A stretch of 64,000 bases of DNA, taken from positions 1 through 64,000 of the forward strand of contig NZ_JAPJZH010000006.1 in assembly GCF_027889715.1 (NCBI RefSeq). Reading direction: 5' to 3'. Within the stretch, counting starts at the first letter, position 1, and every line of letters starts with the position of its first letter. Shown piece by piece: positions 36,756 through 46,129 of this stretch. A program made the translations under genes and the position numbers. Below the pieces are notes generated by a model. The model saw only the letters and a list, made by a program, of their open reading frames with translations. It searched no databases and had not been told where the DNA came from. Origin of the DNA: Allohoeflea poritis (GTDB taxonomy: Bacteria > Pseudomonadota > Alphaproteobacteria > Rhizobiales > Rhizobiaceae).

Positions 36756-38260
36756 TGCACAGCCTCGATGTCTTCGGACGTCTTGCCCATGGCGTTCAAC
36801 ATGATGCGGCTAAGGTCAAAGTCACCGCGATCATAGGTTTGCGTCACACGGCCAAGATGGAGGCACATGATGCGATCGCACACGCGGATCAATTCCTCAA
36901 TCACGGAGGAAATAATGATGACTGAATTGCCCTGAGCGGTCAGATCCCAGATCAAGTCAAAGATGGCTTCCTTTGCGCCGATATCGATGCCGCGCGTCGG
37001 CTCGTCCAACAGGTAGATGTCGGTTCCCGCTCCCAGGAGTTTCGCCAGGACCACTTTTTGCTGATTGCCGCCACTCAACGTACCTACCGCATGATTGATG
37101 TCGGCATATTTCACAAAAAGTCTCTTGCAGAGCTCCTCGGCAGCTCTGTTTTCCTTGGCAAGATTGATTCCGAGCGTGCCGCCATGACTCGCCAGCGAGG
37201 GCAGTGTCGTGTTCTGTCCTATGGACATCGAGAGAACCAGCCCCTGGATTTTTCGATCCTCGGGCGCCAAACCCAGACCATGATCCAACGCGGCGCGCGG
37301 CGAGCCGACATAGGTCAACTTGCCATTGATTGAAAGCTCTCCGCTGTCCAGAAGATCGGCCCCGTATATTGCTCGGACAAGTTCGGTTCGTCCCGCCCCC
37401 ATGAGTCCGGCAATGCCGAGAACTTCTCCCCGGCGCAGGGTCAGATTGATGTTGTCAAGGTATGGTGATCGCGTGAGGTCTTTTGCATGCAATACGATTT
37501 CATCGCCGATCGCGGCTCTGTGCCGGCTGTCGTCCTCGGTTTCGACCTTGTGACCCAGCATCATCTCGACCAGCCCGGCTTCATCGATGTCCTTGATATT
37601 CGAAGCGCCGACATACTCGCCATCGCGCAGCACAATCAGCCGATCGCAAATCTCGAAAATCTCGTGAAGGTGATGGGTAATCAATACCACAGCGATGCCA
37701 TCGGCCTTCAGCGAACGCACCAGCTCGAAGAGGTTCGCAACCTCCTCCTTTGAAAGAGATGCCGTCGGCTCGTCCATGATCAAAAGGCGAGACTTGCGGC
37801 TCAATGATTTCGCAATCTCGATCAATTGCTGTTCGGCGACACTAAGATCGCCGGCCTTTGCGTCGAGTGAAGCCGTAAGTCCCAAACGGTCCAGAATGGC
37901 CTGCGCTTCCTTGCGCATGACCGGCCAATTCAGAAATCCGCGTCTTTCCTTCAGGTGGCCCAGAAAAACGTTTTCCACGACCGACAATTCGGGAACGATC
38001 ATCAATTCCTGATAAATCGTACAAATTCCACGCGATTGGGCCTCCAACGGACCAGAAAAACTGACCGGCTCATTATCGACAAGCAACTCCCCCTGGTTGG
38101 GTTGAATGGCGCCGGCGATGATCTTCATCAATGTGGATTTGCCGGCGCCATTTTCTCCAACGACCGCAACAACTTCGCCAGCATCTATGTTGAAATCCAC
38201 ACCCTTGAGAGCTTTGACACCTGGATAGAACTTGCTTACGCCCCTGACTTCCAAAAGCAT
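36752..38260 (-). CDS. Ribose-type sugar ABC transporter ATPase (double domain)
   Basis: A 502-residue RbsA/MglA-like ATPase with two nucleotide-binding halves. The first has Walker A GENGAGKST, a signature-like LSVAEQQLIEIAKSL and Walker B LLIMDEPTASLS. The second has a degenerate Walker A region (GLMGAGRTE), signature LSGGNQQKVVLAKLL and Walker B IYLLDEPTRGID. This arrangement is normal in the carbohydrate-uptake-2 family. It powers the two permeases encoded next. Confidence 0.92.
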   Translation of the reverse strand: MLLEVRGVSKFYPGVKALKGVDFNIDAGEVVAVVGENGAGKSTLMKIIAGAIQPNQGELLVDNEPVSFSGPLEAQSRGICTIYQELMIVPELSVVENVFLGHLKERRGFLNWPVMRKEAQAILDRLGLTASLDAKAGDLSVAEQQLIEIAKSLSRKSRLLIMDEPTASLSKEEVANLFELVRSLKADGIAVVLITHHLHEIFEICDRLIVLRDGEYVGASNIKDIDEAGLVEMMLGHKVETEDDSRHRAAIGDEIVLHAKDLTRSPYLDNINLTLRRGEVLGIAGLMGAGRTELVRAIYGADLLDSGELSINGKLTYVGSPRAALDHGLGLAPEDRKIQGLVLSMSIGQNTTLPSLASHGGTLGINLAKENRAAEELCKRLFVKYADINHAVGTLSGGNQQKVVLAKLLGAGTDIYLLDEPTRGIDIGAKEAIFDLIWDLTAQGNSVIIISSVIEELIRVCDRIMCLHLGRVTQTYDRGDFDLSRIMLNAMGKTSEDIEAVQ

Positions 38261-38266
38261 GTGTTG

Positions 38267-39454
38267 CTAACCTTGTCCGATAGCGCCCTTTTCGAGCAGC
38301 CTTGCTTGTTCTTCGGTGGAAATACCCAAATCATTCAGGATTTCCGATGTCTGCGCACCAAGTTTCTGCGGCGCGAGGTGCACCGGGGCGGTTTGTCCGT
38401 CGTAGCGCACCGGGTTGGCCAGCAGGGTTATTTCCTCTCCATTCCATGCCTCGACCTTGACGAGGTCGCCATTGTGCAGAATCTGCGGATCGCGGGCGAG
38501 GTCCTCGTAATCGTTGACCTGAGTGAACCAGATGCCGCGCTCTTCGAATATCGAAGCCCAGTCCTCGAAGGATTTTTCGCGCAGCTTTTCGGCAAAGAAT
38601 GCCGAAATCTCTTCGCGCCGGGCAAAAGCTTCGTTCTGTTCGGCGTGGAATTCACCCTCGGCGCCCACTGCATCCAGCATAAGGGGCAAATTGCCAAGCG
38701 ACAGACCGATAAACTTATCGGAAGTCGCGTAGATCCCGTAAGGCGCTTCGTGATACCAACTTCCGACATGGCTTGGTTGCTGGGCGCTTTCCGGTTTCTC
38801 GCCATTGAAGTAGCAAACCAGCGATTCTGCCTGCAGGTTCAAAGCCGCGGAAAACAGATTGACATCGACACGCCCGCCTTTGCCGGTTCTGGCCTTCTTG
38901 ACCAGGGCGCCCAGAATGCCGGCAGCAAAGATCATCGCACCATGATGATCGATGGCCGAGGTTCCGACCAGGCGTGGGATTTCCCCCTCCTTGCCCGTTA
39001 TCCAGGCCAGACCGGAAAGAGATTGTGCGATCATATCCTGCCCGGGTCTATTGACGTAAGGGCCATCCGGACCAAAGCCGCTGGCAGAGGCAAATATGAT
39101 TTCCGGATTGTCCTTCCTCAGCTCTTCGTAGCCGAGGCCCAGCTTTTCCATGACACCGGGCCGAAAGTTCTCTGCCACGATGTCGGCGCTCGCTGCCAAT
39201 TTGCGAGCAATTTCGACAGCTTCCGGTTTCTTCAGGTCCAGGCAAACGCTTTTCTTGTTGCGGTTTGCCACAAGCTCCAGGGTCGTTTCGCCGCCGGCCT
39301 TCTTTGCGTCGCTGCCGCCCCAGTGTCGTTGAAATGCACCCTTCAGCGGCTCAATTGCGATTACTTCCGCACCAAGATCCGCAAGAAACTGGATTCCCAG
39401 GGGACCCATCAGGAAGTGATTGAAGCTGACGATTCGAATGCCTTCAAGCTGCAT
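38267..39454 (-). CDS. CaiB/BaiF-family (family III) CoA-transferase
   Basis: A 395-residue family III CoA-transferase. N-terminal GIRIVSFNHFLMGPLGIQFLADLGAEVIAIE, the KSVCLDLKKPE block, and the active-site Asp segment in TSAIDHHGAM followed by KGGRVDVNLFSAAL are characteristic. It would move CoA between carboxylic acids. A CoA-transferase with a crotonase inside a sugar operon is unusual and suggests that part of the substrate, or a side-group such as an acyl or lactyl chain, is degraded as a CoA thioester. Substrate unknown. Confidence 0.85.
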   Translation of the reverse strand: MQLEGIRIVSFNHFLMGPLGIQFLADLGAEVIAIEPLKGAFQRHWGGSDAKKAGGETTLELVANRNKKSVCLDLKKPEAVEIARKLAASADIVAENFRPGVMEKLGLGYEELRKDNPEIIFASASGFGPDGPYVNRPGQDMIAQSLSGLAWITGKEGEIPRLVGTSAIDHHGAMIFAAGILGALVKKARTGKGGRVDVNLFSAALNLQAESLVCYFNGEKPESAQQPSHVGSWYHEAPYGIYATSDKFIGLSLGNLPLMLDAVGAEGEFHAEQNEAFARREEISAFFAEKLREKSFEDWASIFEERGIWFTQVNDYEDLARDPQILHNGDLVKVEAWNGEEITLLANPVRYDGQTAPVHLAPQKLGAQTSEILNDLGISTEEQARLLEKGAIGQG

Positions 39455-39510
39455 GGTGTGGTCCCTGTCGATGTCGCACCTTCAAAGTCGAAAATGCCGG
39501 TTCTGAAATC

Positions 39511-40296
39511 TTACTCATCCTTGAATTCCGGTTGCCGCTTCTCAAAGAATGCGGACATTCCTTCTGACTGGTCCTTGGTCGTAAAGGCCAATGCGATGTT
39601 GCGTCGTTCGCGTTCCAATCCAGCCGAAAGTGACAGTTCGTCCGATGCCCTGACCGCGTCTTTCGCGAATCCAAGCGCCTTGAGCGAATGTCGCGCGATC
39701 AAAGATGCAATCTCGAGCGCGCGATCTTCGCTGTTTTCTGCGGCGACGACTTCAGCCGCCAAGCCCAATTTCAGGGCTTGTTGCGCGTCAACGGTCTCAC
39801 CGGTCAAAATCATTTGCATAGCCGCATACTTGCCCACAATTCGCCGAAGGCGCTGTGTTGCTCCATCTCCGGGAATGTGACCGAGTTTTATCTCCGGCTG
39901 GCCAAACACGGCTGTATTCGAGGCAATGACAATATCGCAAAGCATCGCGAGCTCATGACCGCCACCGAGACAAATGCCATTGACGGCCGCAATCATCGGA
40001 ATTCGTGTAGTTTCCAAAACAGTCCAGTTTTCGCTGCGTGAGCGGTTTTGTATCGCTTCAATGCCGGCGTCGCGCATTTCCTTGATATCCGCACCGGCTG
40101 AAAAACAGGTCTCTCCGCCCGAGATAACGATGCATCGGACATGCTGGCTTTGCTCCGCGAAGCGGACCTGATCCGCCAAAACCTGGAGCATTTCGTTGCT
40201 GATTGCGTTTCGCTTGTCCGGGCGATTGAGCCGGAGCAGCCAAACTTTATCGCGCGACGTGTCAGCAAGCACTGGGGACGTGCCTTCAGCAACCAT
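39511..40296 (-). CDS. Enoyl-CoA hydratase/isomerase family protein (crotonase)
   Basis: A 261-residue crotonase. The oxyanion-hole segments CFSAGADIKEM and GGGHELAMLCDIVIAS are visible, as is LGHIPGDGATQRL. An in-frame TTG lies 27 bases upstream, but ATG at 40296 is preceded by AAGGAG at good spacing and is preferred. It follows the binding-protein gene and a hairpin and precedes the CoA-transferase gene. The acyl-CoA substrate is unknown. Confidence 0.85.
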   Translation of the reverse strand: MVAEGTSPVLADTSRDKVWLLRLNRPDKRNAISNEMLQVLADQVRFAEQSQHVRCIVISGGETCFSAGADIKEMRDAGIEAIQNRSRSENWTVLETTRIPMIAAVNGICLGGGHELAMLCDIVIASNTAVFGQPEIKLGHIPGDGATQRLRRIVGKYAAMQMILTGETVDAQQALKLGLAAEVVAAENSEDRALEIASLIARHSLKALGFAKDAVRASDELSLSAGLERERRNIALAFTTKDQSEGMSAFFEKRQPEFKDE

Positions 40297-40327
40297 CAAT
40301 CCGCTCCTTGGGAAATCGAGCAAGTAA

Positions 40328-40356
40328 GTCAGGCCCCCGATTATCGGAGGCCTGAC
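40328..40356 (-). terminator. Intergenic hairpin after the binding-protein gene
   Basis: GTCAGGCC pairs perfectly with GGCCTGAC over 8 bp, extended after one mismatch by 4 bp, with a 3-base loop. It lies 13 bp after the binding-protein stop on the transcribed strand. There is no strong U-run after it. Such hairpins commonly stabilise or partially terminate mRNA so that binding protein is made in excess over the transporter. Confidence 0.65.
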
Positions 40357-40369
40357 AAAATCTCACATG

Positions 40370-41326
40370 TCACCGGACATACTGCGAGTTGGCGTCGTAG
40401 AAATCGTCTACGTTGTCCTTGGTGATCACAGGCGTCTCGGTGATGATCCGCTTGGGAACAGGCTCGCCTTTCAAAACGCGAACAGCCATGTCGAGGCCGA
40501 GCGCGCCGCCGGTCGCATAGATTGCCGTCGCTTGCAGCCAGCCCTCTTTGATGGCCTCGAAAGCCTCGCGCTGACCGTCAACGCCGACGAGGAAGACATC
40601 TCCCGGCTTGTAGCCGGCTTCCTTGAGCACATTGATGGCGCCCAGGATCATGGGGTCATTATGCGCATAGATCACGTCGAACTGGCCTTTGTATTTGGTG
40701 AGCCAGTCTTCGACGATCGGAATGGCCGGCGCCAGATCATAATTCGCAGGCTGGGCATCGAGGCGTTCCGTTTTTCCCTCGATCTGGGACGTAAAGCCCT
40801 CATGACGCTGGATTGTTGGCGTTGCGCCCGGAATTCCTTCAAGCTCCAGGTATTTGAAGCTGTCTCCGGCGTTGGCTTTGGTAAATTTACCGAGTTCTTC
40901 GCCAATCTGCAGATTGTTGCCGCCGATGAACACGTCGTAGTCTTCGCCGACGATCTCTCGGTCCAACACGACAAGCGGTATGCCAGCCTTCTTGATTGCA
41001 TTGACCGCTGGCACCAGAGCCTGCGCCTCGCGAGGGCTCATCATGATCAGATCAACGCCGCGCGAAATAAGGTCCTCGACGTCGGCAATTTGTTTTTCAT
41101 TGGAGCCACCGGCATCGGTGAAGATGAACTCTTTGATCTCGTCGGGATATTTCTTTGCCTGCGCTTCAGCCGACGTCACCATATAGGCGCGCCAGGGGTG
41201 GTCCATTGTGTCCTGACTAAATCCGATTGTCCAAGGCGGACCATCAGCCAAAGCCGGAGCCCCGACTCCAATACTCAACGCCACGGCTGATATCATCGAC
41301 AGCATATCGCGTCTGTTAAACATCAC
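40370..41326 (-). CDS. Periplasmic sugar-binding protein of ribose-type ABC transporter
   Basis: A 318-residue RbsB-type binding protein. The signal peptide (NRRDMLSMISAVALSIGVGAPALA) contains a twin arginine and might use the Tat route. The mature part has IGFSQDTMDHPWRAYM, a DLIMMSPREAQALVPAV strand pair, VVLDREIVGEDYDVFIGGNN, and the AHNDPMILGAINVLKEAG segment typical of periplasmic-binding-protein-like I folds. It is the first gene of the leftward operon and should determine the transported sugar, which cannot be read from sequence alone. Confidence 0.9.
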   Translation of the reverse strand: MMFNRRDMLSMISAVALSIGVGAPALADGPPWTIGFSQDTMDHPWRAYMVTSAEAQAKKYPDEIKEFIFTDAGGSNEKQIADVEDLISRGVDLIMMSPREAQALVPAVNAIKKAGIPLVVLDREIVGEDYDVFIGGNNLQIGEELGKFTKANAGDSFKYLELEGIPGATPTIQRHEGFTSQIEGKTERLDAQPANYDLAPAIPIVEDWLTKYKGQFDVIYAHNDPMILGAINVLKEAGYKPGDVFLVGVDGQREAFEAIKEGWLQATAIYATGGALGLDMAVRVLKGEPVPKRIITETPVITKDNVDDFYDANSQYVR

Positions 41327-41674
41327 ATTCCTCCCTTTGAGGTTTAGGTTTCGCTGCTTCTCCCGGGCTCATGACCAGACCTTAAAAGACGGTTCTTTCG
41401 CAACCCAACAGGCCGATGGCTCGGCTGAACGGCAACACCATATTCAGTCGATCGCAAAAGTCAATTTTTTATTGAAAAATTTACTAAATGCGTCAATTTA
41501 GTGCAAAATCATCATATCATTAGCGGTTTTCCAAACCTGAAGGCGCGTAATCGGAATACGGACAATTGTTTTGGCTAAATATTTTACTAAATTTCTTGAA
41601 TCGGCAACCGATGTGCACTATAGCTGACTCGCCATTCTATCTGGGGCCCGCAATGGCATGGGAGAGCATAGAAC
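41327..41674. promoter_or_regulatory. Divergent intergenic region with operator-like inverted repeat
   Basis: The 348-bp space between the two divergent operons is AT-rich. ACTAAAT at 41483-41489 and ATTTAGT at 41496-41502 form a perfect 7-bp inverted repeat around a 6-bp spacer. A third ACTAAAT lies at 41586-41592, 103 bp away, so looping between operators is possible. The LacI-family regulator at 43315 is the natural candidate to bind here and control both operons. Confidence 0.55.
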
Positions 41675-43306
41675 GTGTATGATTACATTATAGTGGGAGC
41701 AGGATCTGCCGGTTGTGTGCTAGCCAATCGCCTGTCGGCAAATTCCGAAGTTCGGGTGTTGCTTCTGGAGGCCGGCGGCCCGGACAACGACCCGATGATC
41801 CATGTGCCGGGCGGCTTTGCATTGCTGCAAAAACCAAGCGTCAACTATTGCTATACCACCGCGCCGCAGAAGCACCTCAACAATCGTGAGCTCTGGTTTC
41901 CGCTGGGCAAAACACTCGGCGGCTCAAGCTCGATAAACGGCATGATTTACATTCGCGGCCAAAAAGAGGACTACGACAGCTGGGCCGGCGACGGAAATAC
42001 GGGCTGGTCCTATGAAAACGTTTTGCCTTATTTCCGCAGGGCAGAGAACAACAACACGATTGCCGACGCCTATCACGGCACTGACGGGCCGCTCCATGTT
42101 TCGAACCAGCGCTCGCCGCATATTATCTGCAAAGACTATATCCGTGCCGCCCAACAGGCGGGGTACAAACTCAATCCGGATTTCAACGGGGACGATCAAC
42201 TGGGAACCGGTCTCTACCAGGTCACCCAGCACAATGGCCGCCGGGCATCGGCCGCGGTTTGCTATCTGAAACCCGCAATGAAGCGTCCCAATCTGACGGT
42301 GGTTACGCACGCCCAGAGCAAAAGGGTCATTATCGAACGCCGCCGCGCCGTTGGCATTGAATATGTCAAGGGCGGGAAAGTGGAGACGGTTCGTTGCGAA
42401 CGTGAAGTTCTGGTGTCCTCCGGCTCCATCGGCACGGCCAAATTGTTGCTGCTTTCAGGCATAGGGCCCTCGGACGAACTGAAGGCGCTTGGAATAGACA
42501 TGCAGCACCACATGGATGGGGTCGGAAAGAATTACCAGGACCATCTCAACACATATGTTGTTTGCGACTTGAACAAACCGATCTCCTATGATGGCCAGCA
42601 CAAGTTTCCGCAGAACATTAAACACGGAATTCAGTATGCGCTCTATCGAACGGGAGCGCCAACATCACCCGTGGCCGAAGGAGGTTGCTTCATCGACGTT
42701 CATGGAACCGGACGGGCGGACCTGCAGACGCACATCCTCCCGGCTTATGTGGTCAACGGCGCCCGAACCTTTGTTCCCGGCCACGGGTTGACGATCAATA
42801 CGTGCAACATGCGCCCCACAAGCCGCGGGAGCGTTACGCTGAGGTCTTCGAACCCGGAGGACATGCCGGTCATAGATCCGAACTATCATGATACGGAATA
42901 TGATCGCGACATGTCGGTTCAGGCAGTCAAACATGTCCGCGAGATTCTGGCACAGCCTGCGATAGCGCAGCACATCAAGCGCGAACGATATCCGGGGGCC
43001 GACGCGAAGACGCCGGAGCAAATTCTTGAATATGCGAGAGAGTTTGCGTCCGTGGATTATCACCCCGTCGGCACCTGCAAGATGGGAACCGACGACATGG
43101 CGGTGGTCGACCCCGAGCTGAAGGTTCACGGCATCGAAGGATTGCGGGTGTGCGACAACTCGATAATGCCCTACCTGAACAGCGGCAACACGAATGCTCC
43201 AGCCATCATGATTGGTGAAAAAGCGGCAGCAATGATCCTGGAAGAACCGCCGCTGACCCAGAAGGTGCCGAAACGCACCTATTTTCCGCAAACTGCTTCT
43301 GCCTAG
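41675..43306 (+). CDS. GMC-family FAD oxidoreductase (choline-dehydrogenase-like)
   Basis: A 543-residue flavoprotein. The N-terminal FAD site is VGAGSAGCVLANRL; the GMC signature is GKTLGGSSSINGMIYIRG; a second signature SSGSIGTAKLLLLSGIGP follows; the C-terminus has the catalytic-type His in YHPVGTCKMG and Asn in NSGNTNAPAIM. It oxidises an alcohol or sugar hydroxyl. No signal peptide is visible. First gene of the rightward operon; the LacI regulator starts 8 bp after it. It might produce the aldonolactone used by the SMP-30 protein. Confidence 0.88.
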   Translation: MYDYIIVGAGSAGCVLANRLSANSEVRVLLLEAGGPDNDPMIHVPGGFALLQKPSVNYCYTTAPQKHLNNRELWFPLGKTLGGSSSINGMIYIRGQKEDYDSWAGDGNTGWSYENVLPYFRRAENNNTIADAYHGTDGPLHVSNQRSPHIICKDYIRAAQQAGYKLNPDFNGDDQLGTGLYQVTQHNGRRASAAVCYLKPAMKRPNLTVVTHAQSKRVIIERRRAVGIEYVKGGKVETVRCEREVLVSSGSIGTAKLLLLSGIGPSDELKALGIDMQHHMDGVGKNYQDHLNTYVVCDLNKPISYDGQHKFPQNIKHGIQYALYRTGAPTSPVAEGGCFIDVHGTGRADLQTHILPAYVVNGARTFVPGHGLTINTCNMRPTSRGSVTLRSSNPEDMPVIDPNYHDTEYDRDMSVQAVKHVREILAQPAIAQHIKRERYPGADAKTPEQILEYAREFASVDYHPVGTCKMGTDDMAVVDPELKVHGIEGLRVCDNSIMPYLNSGNTNAPAIMIGEKAAAMILEEPPLTQKVPKRTYFPQTASA

Positions 43307-43314
43307 GACTTGAT

Positions 43315-44373
43315 ATGCCCAACTCGAAAAAAGTCACAATCAAAGACGTAGCGCAGCTGGCCGGGGTCTCTCCCGCCACCGTGTCTTTGGTCGTTCAGGG
43401 TAAGGGCAACCTCAAAACCGAAACCCGGCAACTCGTTGCCCAGGCGATCGAGGATACCGGTTACGCACGCAAGCCCTCGACCGCTCGTCACAGCAGAGGC
43501 CTGCAGTTCGCAATTATCGTCGATGACATCTCGAACCCCTACTTCCACACTCTTTACGAGGGCATGGAAACGGAGCTCGTGACGGCCGGGCATTATGCGA
43601 CGCTTCTGTCGTCTCACGACTCGGTTGATCGTCAACGGCAATTGCTGCGGGATCTCTGGGAAACCGAGATTGGCGGTGTCGTACTGGTCCCGGCAACCGG
43701 TACCAAGCAATCTGATCTCAGCGAATTTGAGAATCGCAGAAGGCCGCTTCTGATGGCCGTTCGGCGGATCGGCAAGACGCCGTTCGACTACGTGGGAGCC
43801 AATCCCATGGTGGGTATGCAGATCGCCACCGAGCATCTGATATCACTCGGCCATACGGCAATCGGTTTTGTCGGCGGGTATCAGAAGAACTTTGCCTACG
43901 GCGAAAGATATGCAGGGTTTGCCTCCTCCCATATGAGCCATGGATTGACACTCAGGTCCGAACTGGTCGCCAATGGTGGTTCAACCCGCGAATTTGGAAG
44001 GGAGGCAGCCGAAAGGTTGCTTAACAAGTCTCGCAGGCCAACGGCGCTGATCGCCTATAACGATCTGGTGGCTATTGGGATTATGGATGCCATCACGAAT
44101 GCCGGCCTGAAACCCGGTCGGGACATCGCGGTTATCGGATATGACGATATTCCCGAAGCAGAACTACAGCCTGTGCCACTTTCGTCCATTGCCACACCCG
44201 CGGGAAAACTCGGCGAGCTCATCGGACAAGCTCTGCTGAACTGGTCAACGGACGGTGCTGACCGGAGCCCGCTCGATATCACATATCCGCCACGTTTGGT
44301 GATGCGGGCAAGCTGCGGTGCGATTGACCGCGATCTTTCGGATGGAGACCTTGATGCAGTCGCTGATTTGTGA
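43315..44373 (+). CDS. LacI-family transcriptional regulator
   Basis: A 352-residue regulator. The N-terminal helix-turn-helix and hinge is VTIKDVAQLAGVSPATVSLVVQ and following; a periplasmic-binding-like ligand domain covers residues ~60-335 (FAIIVDDISNPYFHTLYEG; LIAYNDLVAIGIMDAI; AVIGYDDIPEAELQPVPLSSI). It probably represses both divergent operons in the absence of the sugar, acting at the inverted repeat near 41483. Its C-terminal end overlaps the next gene by 20 bp. Confidence 0.9.
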   Translation: MPNSKKVTIKDVAQLAGVSPATVSLVVQGKGNLKTETRQLVAQAIEDTGYARKPSTARHSRGLQFAIIVDDISNPYFHTLYEGMETELVTAGHYATLLSSHDSVDRQRQLLRDLWETEIGGVVLVPATGTKQSDLSEFENRRRPLLMAVRRIGKTPFDYVGANPMVGMQIATEHLISLGHTAIGFVGGYQKNFAYGERYAGFASSHMSHGLTLRSELVANGGSTREFGREAAERLLNKSRRPTALIAYNDLVAIGIMDAITNAGLKPGRDIAVIGYDDIPEAELQPVPLSSIATPAGKLGELIGQALLNWSTDGADRSPLDITYPPRLVMRASCGAIDRDLSDGDLDAVADL

Positions 44374-44926
44374 GGGCCAATGGCTTAACCCTCCTCCAAA
44401 ATGGTCTCTGGAAAGGAACGCCCTGACATTGGAGACCGGAGACAAGACCGATTTCTGGCGCCACACGCATTATGGATTTGTTCGCGATGACGGTCATTTC
44501 TGGCATGTGCCGGCGCCTTCAAGCTTCACTGCAACGGTAACTTTTGCCGGCAAATATGAGACGCTCTACGATCAGGCCGGACTGATGCTGCGCGTCGATC
44601 CTGACAATTGGATCAAGCTTGGCATTGAACACTCGGACGGGATGACAAATTTCAGCATCGTCGTCACTCGCGGCCGCTCCGACTGGTCGGTGATCGCCCG
44701 GCCGTTGATCTCCGGCCCGCAGACCGTGCGACTCACGGTAAAAAACAACGCAGCCCTTGCGCATTTCAAGAATGAAAATGGATGGCAACTCATGCGCGTT
44801 GCTGACTTTCCGGCCTTTGACAAAGCCCATATTGGCCCGATGGCTTGTTCGCCGGAACGAAGCGGATTTGAAGCCAGCTTCAGCGAATTTCAGCTCACCG
44901 ACCCTATCGAAAATCCGCTTCATTGA
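44354..44926 (+). CDS. DUF1349-family protein (concanavalin-like fold)
   Basis: A 190-residue protein matching the DUF1349 pattern: KTDFWRHTHYGFVRDDGHFW, FAGKYETLYDQAGLMLRVD, NWIKLGIEHSDGM, FSIVVTRGRSDWS and a terminal GPMACSPERSGFEASFSEFQ. These proteins adopt a jelly-roll fold and often accompany sugar-utilisation genes; the activity is not established. The ATG at 44354 has GGAG upstream and overlaps the LacI gene, indicating coupling. Confidence 0.8.
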   Translation: MQSLICEGQWLNPPPKWSLERNALTLETGDKTDFWRHTHYGFVRDDGHFWHVPAPSSFTATVTFAGKYETLYDQAGLMLRVDPDNWIKLGIEHSDGMTNFSIVVTRGRSDWSVIARPLISGPQTVRLTVKNNAALAHFKNENGWQLMRVADFPAFDKAHIGPMACSPERSGFEASFSEFQLTDPIENPLH

Positions 44927-44944
44927 CCGAATACAGGGGAACAG

Positions 44945-46129
44945 ATGCCCGATACCGTTTCGCCAAATATCAAGTCTGCGCTTGATCTGATTGCAAAGAA
45001 GACCCTGGAAGACGAAACCACCATCGGTTCCGCATTTCCGTATGTCACGCATCCGGATGGGTCGTGGGATACGATGTCAGTGAGTATTTCAGCCGGCTAT
45101 ACCGGTGAGGATTGGAGCCACGGAAACTGGTTTTGCGGCTTTTGGGTCGGCATGCTCCTGACGAGCTATTTGCATACCGGCGATGAAACCTATCTGAAAC
45201 TGGCCAGTGATCGCATGGTCCTGGTGGAGGAACGCGCCGGCGACGGCAACACCCATGACATCGGCTTCATCTTCCTCAGTTCAGCCATGCCTTTCTACCG
45301 GATCACCGGCGATATGCGCCACCGCGAAACAGCCTTGCGCGCCGCCGACAAGCTGCGTTCAAGGCTCGTTGTAACGGAACGGGGATCATACGTGTCGTCC
45401 TGGGGACCAATGACGGATCCACGCGGTCGCGCAGCGTCCGCCATTGATACGATGGCAAACATTCCCCTGCTCTACTGGGCAGCCAAAGAAGCGGATGACG
45501 CCAGCTTCCGCCTTGCGGCCGAAGAGCATGCAAAGATGACGATGCTGTCCTTCAACCGGTCCGACAACACGCAGTTCCACGCCGTTGAGTACAATACGAC
45601 AACGGGAGAGCGAAAACGCGGATATACGTTCCAGGGAGCCCATGACGACAGCTACTGGTCCAGGGGTACAGGTTGGGCGGTCATGGGGTTGGCCGTGACG
45701 GCCGCAAACTCCGGAAACGCCGCGTATCTCGATCAGGCGATTGCAATTTCGGAAAAATGGTTTGAGGCACTCGGAGATAAAGTCGTTCCGCCATACGACT
45801 TTGATGCGAGCGGAAACAGTGTGCCCGAAGACTCTGCCGCCAGCGCTATCATGGCTGCTGGCCTGTTGGATGTTGCGGCTCTTCATCCTGACCGAAACGT
45901 TGCTGACGCATGGCAGAAAAAGGCTGAATGGTTGATCGACGGGCTTTGTGAGAGCTACCTTGCAACCGATCCGTCGCATCGAGGCATATTGATGCATGGT
46001 TGCTACTCTGAACCACATAATATCGGACCCGACGCGGCGGTGATGTTCGGGGATTACTTCTTCGCTGAAGCATTGTGCCGGATAGCATTCCCTGGAAAGT
46101 TCGTCGAGCAGTACGATAGGCTGTCATAG
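44945..46129 (+). CDS. Glycoside hydrolase family 88-type unsaturated uronyl hydrolase
   Basis: A 394-residue (alpha/alpha)6-barrel protein. The family's two key aspartates are visible in THDIGFIF and in SAIDTMANIPLLYWA; other landmarks are WSHGNWFCGFWVG, SRGTGWAVMGLA and PEDSAASAIMAAGLL. GH88 enzymes remove 4,5-unsaturated uronic acid from the non-reducing end of oligosaccharides made by polysaccharide lyases. No signal peptide is visible, so it acts in the cytoplasm on imported disaccharides. It is the last gene of the rightward operon and the best clue that the substrate derives from a uronate-containing polysaccharide. Confidence 0.85.
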   Translation: MPDTVSPNIKSALDLIAKKTLEDETTIGSAFPYVTHPDGSWDTMSVSISAGYTGEDWSHGNWFCGFWVGMLLTSYLHTGDETYLKLASDRMVLVEERAGDGNTHDIGFIFLSSAMPFYRITGDMRHRETALRAADKLRSRLVVTERGSYVSSWGPMTDPRGRAASAIDTMANIPLLYWAAKEADDASFRLAAEEHAKMTMLSFNRSDNTQFHAVEYNTTTGERKRGYTFQGAHDDSYWSRGTGWAVMGLAVTAANSGNAAYLDQAIAISEKWFEALGDKVVPPYDFDASGNSVPEDSAASAIMAAGLLDVAALHPDRNVADAWQKKAEWLIDGLCESYLATDPSHRGILMHGCYSEPHNIGPDAAVMFGDYFFAEALCRIAFPGKFVEQYDRLS

